A model generated the notes under the pieces. The model had not been told where the DNA came from. It saw only the letters and a list, made by a program, of their open reading frames with translations, and ran no database searches. From Acorus gramineus (lineage: Eukaryota > Streptophyta > Magnoliopsida > Acorales > Acoraceae), in NCBI GenBank assembly GCA_030737835.1, contig JAUJYN010000013.1:988806-1052805 (forward strand): a stretch of 64,000 nt of DNA, in the 5' to 3' direction. Both the position numbers and the translations under genes were made by a program. Below are positions 55,082-64,000 of the stretch, piece by piece (position 1 is the stretch's first letter; every line of letters begins with the position of its first letter).

Positions 55082-56131
55082 CCCCCCGTTTGGGAAGTGG
55101 AATTGTGTTATTCAGCCCTGATAGTTATACGGGGATAAATATTAGTGTTTGGCAGAATAGGCTTATCCGTGTTTGGTTGCATTTTTTGTTATTCTTATTT
55201 ATTCTTATTGGGAAACGTAAAATGTAGATTTTTGGTGTTTGGTTGACCTAGAATAAACTGTGGATAAATGGTTGATAAGGGATGGATAGGGAGTTATTAT
55301 TTTTAAAATGTCAACTTTGCCCCTGAAATATATTTTTATGTTTGGTGTAATTGATGAATATGAATCAGTCCATCATGAGTGTAATTAAATCTGGACGGTC
55401 CATCTTATGTAATATTTTATGGTGGGCCTTTATATATTTTTTACTACTAATCTATGTATTCATTGGTGATTTCAAATGCTTTATGGTGATTCTAATTATC
55501 TTATATCAATTTAATTATATTTACTCAATGACTTGATCATAAATAGAAAATATATATAAATCATAGGTTGTCCATAAAATTGATAGATTTTATTACACAA
55601 GTAACATTGTCAATATTGTTGTTGTACCAAATAACACTAGCATTCTTATATAAGCATTCATTTAATTTAATATTGAAATATAAGTTTATGTTTGGTTAAC
55701 GTTGATAGATATATATCAAGAAAAAACACTTATTTAAATTAAATAAGTACCGTCCATCTTATGTAATATTTTATGGTGGACCTTCAAATATGTTTGTCAA
55801 TTACTCTATGTATGCTTAGTGTTGATTCCATTTGCTTTGTAATGATAGGTTTTTTTGGGTTATGAGTTAATTAAATTTACCCAATCAGTTGATCATAAAT
55901 AGTAATAAATTATCCGCTTATTCTTATCTAATTAACTCATATATATATTATTAACAAATTATATTGCCAATATCAATGTCATTGTTGGTGGGTACCAAAT
56001 AACTCTAGGCATTTTATACATTGCTTCATTCTAATAAATCAAAATAGACTTAATCTCTATATTAATTCTCATGCCTCTCCAACATATCAAGATATCCAAG
56101 AATTATCCGCATCCGTCCAAAAAAAATTAAG

Positions 56132-56361
56132 GTAGCGTTTAGTTGCGCGATTGCGCAGCATTTGCGATTGCAGAAAGCTGATTCTACAATCGTACAACCA
56201 AATAGTTTTGCAATCGTAGTTTTAAACCTAGTGATTGCAGACAAATAGTGTCCAAAAGCTGCGATTTCAGAAAATTGAGAGTAGACAGCTTCCTGCAATC
56301 GCAATTTTAAACTCAGCGATGATAGAAAATCAGTTTTACAATCGCGTTACCAAACACTATC
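56132..56361. mobile_element. MITE of the GTTGCGCGATTG family (copy 1)
   Basis: The left end TAGCGTTTAGTTGCGCGATTG and right end in reverse (ATAGTGTTTGGTAACGCGATTG) are inverted repeats. The interior has GCGATTGCAGA and CAATCGCA(A/G)TTTTAAAC motifs. The same family occurs at 57516-57741. Confidence 0.75.
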
Positions 56362-56631
56362 TAAAAAAAGAGAAAAAAATTAAACAATTCATATCTTATC
56401 CCATGAATTCCAAACAGTTACCCAAAACAGTTCTTAAAAAGTAGATACCTGTATAAAGATTTCAAATGTTTCTCATATCAGCTTCCGCATCTGTATAAAA
56501 TCATGTCCAAGATGATCAACTCATATAACAAAAAGCCCAGAATGTATAATCTGCCCAAAAAAAACTATAGATACACCCCAATCAAACCAACTCCACTTTC
56601 TGCTTGACAATCATCTACCACAACAAGATCA

Positions 56632-57000
56632 TCAAAATCCAGTCAATCCTGAAAAGTGTTTCTCCATCGCCCGATCCCTCTGGTGATGATTTCCACCACC
56701 TCTGCTTCCTCCCCTACCCCGAGAACTCGAACCTCTCCTACCTCCCGCCGCTCCTCCTGCCGCTCCAGCATCGGCAGTGGTGTCCGAATTCTTTTCCATC
56801 AATGCTTTCACGGCCCCAAGCGGCAGGTTTCCTCCCCGTCCCAATCCGTGGATCACCTCTTTCTGGGCTTGGTTGACCAAAGCCGCCTCATTAACATTAG
56901 AAACCGCAGCGGATCCCGAACTTCGATCTACACGATTCCAAGCTCTCAGAAGTTGTCCATGGTGAATCGCCCCTCCAACATAGCTAGGGTTTCGATTTCG
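56632..57000 (-). pseudogene. Unidentified gene fragment inside TIR element
   Basis: This block is GC-richer than its surroundings. On the minus strand it codes for AAVSNVNEAALVNQAQKEV and GNLPLGAVKALMEKNSD, then a Gly/Arg/Ser-rich RGG-like tail (SSSRGRGGSRGGG, then HHQRDRAMEKH). Upstream there is a plant-leader-like AAACCCTAGC before ATG (about 56984), but that frame meets a stop after 11 codons. So the copy is broken, or an intron is missed. The RGG-like tail suggests an RNA-binding protein; I do not recognise the family. It is probably captured, given its position between TIRs. Confidence 0.4.
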
Positions 57001-57515
57001 TTGCAGAGGGAGTCGAGTGAGAGATGAGAACGAAAAGGGGTATTCGAGGATGGTCGGTGGGAGTGAATGGGATGGGATGGTAGCCGGACACGTGTACGGT
57101 GATGAAAAAAAAGCAGAGTGATTTTGGACGGTCACGATGAGATTTGTTTTTTCAGTGTATTTTTGATGGTCCAGATTTAATCAGAGTGACCAGGCATATT
57201 GATCAGATGGTCCACCTTAAATAAGGGTGTACCATTGGGGTGTGTTAAAGTAAGAGAGATAATATTTTTTGTAATGATGGTGAGGGGTATTTTTATTCTC
57301 AGGAATAGATAAGCCCTGATAAGCTATTCTCACATTTTAGTAGAATTGTTATCAGGCCTTATGCTAGTTTATCCAAGCATAGCTATCAGGGTTTATCCGC
57401 TCCAAACAAACAGCGAATAAGGACTATTCTGCTGTTATTCTCCCTTATTCTCTGTTTATGTTAGTTGGCAAACGGGGGGCACAATATATATGTTTTATTA
57501 AAAGAGACATATAAG

Positions 57516-57741
57516 GTGTGTTTGGTTGCGCGATTACAAAACTGATTCTGTAGGAATCTGGGTTTTCAAATTGATTCTGCAAGAAGCTCATTTTCTCAGC
57601 TTTTTTAAATCGCAGCTTTTGGGCACTATTTGTCTGAAATCTGTGTGTATGAAGCTGCTACAGTAATATTGTTTTGTTGCACGATTGCAAACGCAGCTTT
57701 CTATAATTACAAACACTGCGCAATCGCGCAACCAAACGCAC
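57516..57741. mobile_element. MITE of the GTTGCGCGATTG family (copy 2)
   Basis: GTGTGTTTGGTTGCGCGATT at the left and, in reverse, GTGCGTTTGGTTGCGCGATT at the right. It lies 35 bp beyond the TIR element at 55082-57480. Better TIR match than copy 1. Confidence 0.8.
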
Positions 57742-57889
57742 TCATAGTTTTCTTAAAAGGTCATATAGAATTCATTCAGTTATACATACAAGAACGATGC
57801 AAAAGACTATATAATATCGCACTATTCTTTAGAAATTGATCTAATAAATATAGAAACTTTCCCAACTAATGGTAAACTTTAATTATTAA

Positions 57890-58935
57890 ATGAATATTTT
57901 AGCCCTCACAGAGGTTGATTTATTGCGAGACCCATGGTTAATGCCGGTGCCGTTTTCTAGGCTTTCGATCTGTGTTAACATGGATAATGTGGTCCTGGAC
58001 TTCAAATTGTTGGATGCCATCCGCCATGCTTATTGGTCTCAACTGGACCTTTCCTGGATCTTTCCCCCATTCTGGGTTGAGAGCATTATGCAATCCGATA
58101 CCAGAAAGGAACTCTGGAGATCACGAGTAGCGTTGGGAGTCGACCCAACGATAAAGCCTCCTATTCGGGACATGTATCAGCTTCTTCTCCCCTCGTCACC
58201 TGCCCTTCCTACTCAGTTGTGGAAACATATTTGGAGATTACCGTTATTTCCTCACTTTAAAATGTTTCTCTAACAGTTGGAATGGGATTGATTGCCGACG
58301 CAAGCTCTCCTCAATGATATGGGTTGTTTCATTGATAGGTCATGTGCTTTATGTACAGGACAGCCTGAAACTTCTTATAATCTCTTCCTAGAATGTTCAT
58401 TTGCAGCAGATGGGTGGGGTTATATTCCCAGGCACCTACGACCTCCTGTTCAAGTTTTCCATGCTTCTAGTTGGTCAAAGATATTGCAAGCTGTGATTCT
58501 CCACGGGCGGCCACCTCGTACTCTCTGATCACTCTTTTTGTTGCGATACAGTGGAATATTTGGAGGGCCTGCAATCTCTTTATCTTCCAACATCAATGGT
58601 GTCATCCAAGGTGGGTTGCAAGCTGGGCATTGTCTCAAGCTTCTGAATGCGTTCACCATCTCAGCAAGGAGGAATCTCCCCCACACGCCTTTCCTCTCCG
58701 GTCACAACTGCCTGTGCTACACTTGTCCAACAACTCTCTGGATCAAGTATTTATGTTTGTTGATGGTAGTGTTGGTCTACAGGCCAAACGGGAGGGGCCA
58801 CCCCACTTTGGATGGAGTCAGAGGCTATCTTTTTTGGTATTCAGAGTGCTATTTCGTCAGGTAATTCAATCTGTGGTGACCTGTACTGATTCTCAGCGGA
58901 TGGTCCGGCCTCTATCCTTGGGGTGGGACAAAAGG
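57890..58935 (+). pseudogene. LINE remnant: zf-RVT and RNase H regions
   Basis: The plus strand encodes broken LINE ORF2 C-terminal text. It starts with ...LPTQLWKHIWRLPLFPHFKMFL (a zf-RVT entry) and, after a stop and frame change, CALCTGQPETSYNLFLECSFAADGW (C-X2-C...H-like knuckle region), WNIWRACNLFIFQ and FVDGSVG (start of an RNase H-like domain). RT and endonuclease are missing. It resembles the remnant at 12177-13190 in type (RNase H-containing LINE) and differs from the L1-type LINE at 43517. Confidence 0.65.
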
Positions 58936-58936
58936 A

Positions 58937-61710
58937 CCGTTAAAACTATGTCACTTTTTAACGGTCAAATATTGTGTTTTTATTTATATTAAAAGTTTGG
59001 GCTCTCAATTTCAAAATTTGACTGCATATTTGTGGTTCTGGTATTCGCTTTGGCTTACATGAAAATTTTCGTCGCATTCTGACGTTGATTTTTTAAAATT
59101 ATGCAGTTCCGATTAGTATTCGGATTTAATTTTGTTAATATTCAAGATGAAACAGTTTAAATCTGATTTTTACCATGAGATATTCAGTTTTGAATTAGCT
59201 TTCATACAAAAGTGAAATTAGATCATCTGGATTTATGTAGCAAAAGTTATGTGTATTTTTTCAATTATACCATGAGGATGAGAAAAGCCTGATAACAACC
59301 ATGTTTGATATTTAGCTCACATTTTGGAATAACTGGAAGGGTTATTGGATCTTGGCATAAACACGAAATTTGTAGATAATCTTCTTGACTTTTCAATGAA
59401 TTTTGAATTGTACAATTCGAAGCTAGATTGTGGAAATGATGGCTGTTCTAATGAATCATGTCTAGAATTTTTTAGTCAGGGATAGCTTGATCATTTCACC
59501 CCCACTAAATCGTTGATGTATTTAGGGCAACAAAGGGGTTTTTGTTGGCAATTTAGGGGTCCAGCAAGGAAAAGGAGAGCCAAAGAGAAGAGAAAATCTG
59601 ATGGAGAGGAAGAGAAGAAGAGGAAGAGTAGATGTGTGTGAGCCTATATGTTTAGCGTGGTCTCTCTCTCTCTCTTTCAAACTCTCTTCTAATTTTTTCC
59701 CCTCTTGTGATCTGTCCGGCCAGCAAAGAAGAGAAGTAGTGTTGGAAGAGAAGGTTGTGTGTGTTTGTGCTTTTGAAACCCCCAATCACCTCTCCTCCTC
59801 CAAGAGGTACTCTCTTTCCCCTTTTCTTTTATGCCTTGTATGTATTTGTGCTTATGTTTGTGTGGGTGTGTGCTATTGAATGTGGGTGCTGTTGGGAGAG
59901 AGTTGTTATGTAATTGCTATTGCACATGAGGTGTTTGTGTTTATGCATGAATGGTGGTGGTTTTATATTATAGTAAGGCAGATTTATGTCTTCTTAAGAT
60001 CTTTGTGAAACTAGTACCTGGAGGCATATTATAAGGATTGAATCATCATGTGATACGATCTCCCATGTGTCTAGATGCTATATATGAAATTTTATGTCAT
60101 TTTATTATCTGTGTTATAAGTTATAACCTGATTTGGATGGACTGCCCAGATTCGCGTGGGAATTGACCAGTTTCTGAAAATGTTTTATTTTGAGCATGTA
60201 GAGGCTAAATTAGATTATGATGTCTTCACGGATTATGATCCCAACATGTCACAAAACGTGTATGATGTATTTAGGAATTTGTAGATGAGTATTTGGTTTT
60301 GTGGAGACCAAAGTTTAGGGCTAGTTGCAGTAGATGTACCAGTTTTGCATAATATCTGAGTCAATGAGTTATTTATGCATGTTGTAGGCAATATTAAGAG
60401 TTGATGTTTTCATAAAGTAGCCTTATATATGTGTCAAGAAACTTCATATTTGATTTGAACACCATTGGTTGTGGTGGCATTTTGTTCATATGATTGTTTT
60501 GCTGTGGGTGTGCGTCGCGCGCTACCCGCCCCACCCTGCACAGTGTCCTGTGCCAGGGATCATGTTTACGATTCATTTATTAATTTGTGTTTGTCGCATT
60601 ATTTATCTGTATTTTGTTGTGTCTTACGGATCTTGTGGACCGAACGGCGATGATCCAAGTACTTGTGAGTGGTTCGATCCACCCCTTTTGAGATGCATCT
60701 GATGCATGTAGTCCTACATCGCACATCCATGGAGCTGTATAGCTATACTCAATGTTGATTCCTGAATTGTATTGCTATATTAGATCCAACTATGCTAGAA
60801 ACTTGCATGCTAGGTTTATATGTGAATTGAATTATGTGTAGGATCCTATACTTGTTAGTATTATTTGTGGTATCTTATATATCATGAAGTATAGAGTATG
60901 GCATGCCATAGGCAGTCTTTTTGTGGTATTAACTTATGTTAGCAAATATTTAACGTGGTTCATCTTAGTTGCATCCATATAAATATTCTATGCTTAACCC
61001 TTGTTAGGGTATTTATATTAGCTTACTAGTAAGCATATGTTGAGATGTCATATGACGTGTATATGTAAGTAAAAGATGATAAGCGATTAACACTAAGCAT
61101 TTGGTGCATACTTTATCGGATCTTGTTGTGGATTTGAGTGAGTGGTTCGACCACCTCACTTATTCAATAAAACATGCATATTTTGGGTAATTCCTATGTA
61201 ATCTGAATGCACGTTAGTGATGAGCATATAAATGCATATTGTATTTTAACCTTTTCATAGGAAAATTAATCAATTGTTTTACTAGTAATCCAATATTCAC
61301 ATGGCATGACCTTACGTTAATAAGTTACATAATGTTTATCTTATACTGTTGTGTATGTCTCTAAATAACCTGTTCCTTCTGAGAATGTAGTTAAGACTCA
61401 TTCAATTATGAAATTCTTGTTTGTTTGATGTTTTGCCTTTACCTTGACCTTTAGATGGGTCTTATTTGCCTCTACTTGATATTGGATGAGTCATTATGTT
61501 AAAGTATAGTGATGAAGTTTGTTTGTGTTAGGAAATGTGATTTTCTTTTATTTCCTTAAAATATTCTATGAGGAGTGGTGAGCTTATTTATCTCATAAGT
61601 TACTTAGCATTGTCATTAATTGATTACCCGCTTGTTAGGGAATCCAATTCCATATGCTTGTACTTATTGATGCTAATGAATGGGTCTCACTATTATCTTA
61701 TGCATATAGT
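58937..61710 (+). mobile_element. Decayed LTR related to the two solo LTRs
   Basis: Sequence after about 58940 (actatgtcactttttaacgg, then cacatgaaaattttcg(t)cgca and gcagttccgattagtattcgg) follows the same order as the first 250 bp of the LTRs at 33258 and 61716. A later block near 60620-60690 (accgaacggcgatgatccaagtacttgtgagtgg) matches their gacggacggtcgcgcgacgacccagatacttgtgagtgg. Ends and duplications are not recognisable, so it is older. 61716-63756 is inserted at or near its end. No genes. Confidence 0.55.
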
Positions 61711-61715
61711 GGAAT

Positions 61716-63756
61716 TGTTATATATGTGTCACTTTTAGCCTTCCGGGCACCTTTGGGACATTTCTGGCAGTTTTTTAACTTTTTCTTTTTTCGATCGGAA
61801 CCGCTAAAATTTTGGACTTTTAGCTATCATCATGAGCTTGAGAACTCCGATTGAAAATCTAACTGCACATTATGTGTCCTGGTGCCGTTTCAAACCACTC
61901 ACGAAAATTTCATCGAACTTCGGTAACGTTTCAGAATTTGGCAGTTCCGAATCGTATCCGGGGTTTTGACTGAATGGGAATGTCAAAGGGGGACTTGACC
62001 AAGTCAAAGAAGACTTTGACCAAGTCAAGTTTGACCATTGACTTGGTCAAATTCTTTTGTTTTTTTTGTGTGGTTAGGTTGACTCAAAGTCAAGCCACCA
62101 AAGTGAAATTGTTCCAAGTGTGTGAGTGTGTGTGTGTGAGTGGTGTGCACTAGTCTTGGGCGCCCGCCAGCGTGCCCGTCTGCGGGCGCCAGGACACGTA
62201 ATGTGCAGTTAGATTTTTAATCGGACGTGCGCGCGTACGCGCAGACGCGTGGGCATGCGCGCGGGCGCGCAGTTCGCTCGGGCGCGTGCGGGCGTGCGCA
62301 TTCGTGCATGCGCGTGCGGGGGCCATGTGTATGGCTGCCCGAGGGTTCAGGAGGGTGTCGGGGCACTCAGACTCGCGTGCGTACGCGCGTGCTCGCATGC
62401 GTGCGGGTCCGTATGCATGCTTGTCCGAGTGTTGGGTATTTCTAGTAAATTTCTTATGTATTTGTGTAGTTTACTCACCATATTAAATGCCATGTCTTGC
62501 AGATCTTGACGGACGGTCACGCAATGACCCAGGTTTTGGTGAGTGGGTTAATCCAACCCAGTAGGGAGGCGTTCGATGCACGTAGGCGTGCATTGCCCTC
62601 CCCTGGGGCACCATAATAGTGTATTAACTTGTAATAAATGTAAAACTATGCAATGCATGATTAATATGTTGTATCCATGCCACCTTAGACTTTGTATGCT
62701 AGGGATATGCACCCTTATATCATGTATAGCGGCCTATGCATGCCTAGACACCATGCCCCGAACTATGCATGTTCCCATCTAGTTTAATCTAATTAAATCA
62801 AAATGTGAGCATATAGTTACAAGCATGCCTTAGAGAATATTATAACCTTGTTGTTATAATATATGTCTCCCCGCATCTTAGTTATGCGCCCTGGAGGAAT
62901 TCTTGAGAATTCATGACATTATTAGCGTTACAAATCGGTGTCGATGGATCCAAGAGGATCGTATCCGTGTGAGTAGGCTGTCTTCTCCTTTTGGTTGGAT
63001 CCGATGTAGGAACTCCCCGGCGTTAGCTGACCTGACAGAGGGCTCCCGTCCATAGGTACCTCCGATGCGTCGGACTGTACTGATAGTGGGAGTATACCAG
63101 GTGGAGGCTACGGAGTGTGGGAGAGGCTACCGGGTGGACTAGGGGTGGAGAGTGGTCTAGTATGCCCCAAGAGGCCCATGTCACCCCCCGAAAAGGGTGA
63201 GGGTGAGGGGGGAGGTGGGTTGGCGATGAAACGACCCACTAGAATGTGTAGTTGCTATCGTGTTAGGGGCTATAAATTATATAAGGTTAATATGAATTGT
63301 GATGTATAAGTTGTGCTATTCACTGAGCGTGTGGCTCACCCCTCACATAATTTTTTTCTTCAGTTATATCTGAGTCGGATCTGAAGGAGGAGCTCCCCGA
63401 GGCACATCAGCAGTAGCGGAGCAGCGTCACGTTCTGCGAGTGAGAGGCCATCAGCATCCCCTTCTTGATTGTATGTATTGTTATCCGTGCTTGGGCACAC
63501 GTTTGTATTTTGATGTCGTTGTGTATATTGGCTCTCACAGGACAATTGATTATGTATCGGGTCTGTAATATGTCTTTGAATTTCAGATTCAGTTATTTAA
63601 GCTTCTGCTATTTGTATATATATATTATGTCAGCTACCTTATTGTCTGTGTTGTCATTTTTTATGTTGTTTAGAGTATTTTATTGATCTCCTGTATAGAC
63701 TGCTGATATTATATATATTTGCCACGTATCGGGGACGGCCGCCCTGGGGCGTGACA
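61716..63756 (+). mobile_element. Solo LTR (2.04 kb), same family as 33258-36313
   Basis: Starts TGTTATATATGTGTCAC and ends GGGGCGTGACA. Flanked by GGAAT at 61711-61715 and 63757-63761. It shares a GC-rich block (62160-62420) and long 3' portions with the 3.06-kb LTR. No internal region or partner LTR, hence a solo LTR. Confidence 0.88.
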
Positions 63757-63761
63757 GGAAT

Positions 63762-64000
63762 CATGTGATTGATTTAGGAAATCTGTAGTTAATTCTCGAA
63801 TGCTAGGTTCTTTGTATTTTCTTTTGAGATGGAATTTCTCCATTGTTATATTGTGCACATATTAGACTAATCAAGCCTATCTATAATAGGTGACTGAATG
63901 ACCTTTTGTTGGTCATGCTTTATTATTTTTGTGTCTAAGAAAAGTAGTCAACTGCATGCCCTGCATCCATGTGATGCACTTGTATGGGATTTTAAGAGAA
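63762..64000. other. Window end, nothing recognised
   Basis: AT-rich; possibly the continuation of the sequence interrupted by the solo LTR. Confidence 0.4.

Larger units (their letters stand above)
55082..57480. mobile_element. 2.4-kb TIR element carrying a gene fragment
   Basis: The left end CCCCCCGTTTGGGAAGTGG and right end in reverse (CCCCCCGTTTGCCAACTAAC) are inverted repeats. Beyond the tip both subterminal regions carry GAATAA, CCCTGATAGCTAT and GGATAAA phrases. It contains a nested MITE (56132-56361) and a minus-strand gene-like segment (about 56632-57000). No target duplication could be recognised, so the boundaries are likely but not proven. Confidence 0.5.

Noticed and set aside
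1-64000. CRISPR arrays, tRNA or rRNA genes
   Set aside because: No regularly spaced palindromic repeats with unique spacers and no tRNA- or rRNA-like sequence noticed; tandem arrays present have no spacers. Organelle-type or bacterial genes were not seen either.

Overview
This window is plant nuclear DNA, most likely from a eudicot. It is AT-rich and intron-containing, and the host-type genes found are plant families: PLAC8/PCR, an EAR-motif C2H2 zinc finger and a CREG-like secreted protein. Most of the sequence is nested transposable elements of plant type (Ty1/copia, RNase H-type LINEs, Mutator-like elements, CACTA ends, Tourist- and hAT-like MITEs). No bacterial-style operons, tRNA genes, rRNA genes or CRISPR arrays are visible. 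I cannot name the species.

Layout: 0-2.3 kb is a two-copy ~1 kb tandem repeat. 2.5-4.9 kb is an intact four-exon PLAC8/plant-cadmium-resistance-type gene. 5-13 kb is gene-poor, with MITEs, a TIR element, direct repeats and an RNase H-domain LINE remnant. 13.2-21.4 kb is a nested cluster. A TIR element with a near-perfect Pack-MULE structure carries an EAR-motif C2H2 zinc-finger gene. One Ty1/copia element split the zinc finger, and a second copia inserted into the target-site duplication of the TIR element. A CREG-like first exon lies just outside. 22-29.7 kb holds TIR elements, LINE and CACTA ends and tandem repeats.

29,733-40,312 is a complete Mutator-like element (MULE): ~0.74-0.86 kb terminal inverted repeats (TIRs), a perfect 9-bp target-site duplication and two convergent genes. 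One is a FAR1-type transposase with a single frameshift. The other is a small open gene coding for an RNase H1-type hybrid-binding domain plus a C-terminal membrane anchor. A 3.06-kb solo LTR is nested inside it.

43.1-53.5 kb is a second PLAC8/PCR gene, with promoter and four exons homologous to the first. Its second intron has been expanded by a nearly intact 5.7-kb LINE (one nonsense codon in ORF2), a MULE-type MITE and a 1.2-kb near-perfect palindrome. Its exon-2 splice acceptor is mutated. 55-57.7 kb has another TIR element with a captured gene fragment and two related MITEs. 57.9-64 kb has a LINE remnant, a decayed LTR and a second solo LTR (2.04 kb) of the same family as the one inside the MULE.

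The best candidate for something undescribed is the MULE accessory gene. Both MULE genes appear to be transcribed inward from duplicated TIR leader exons with a matching splice donor. The arrangement is like MuDR, but the second gene is a tail-anchored hybrid-binding protein.
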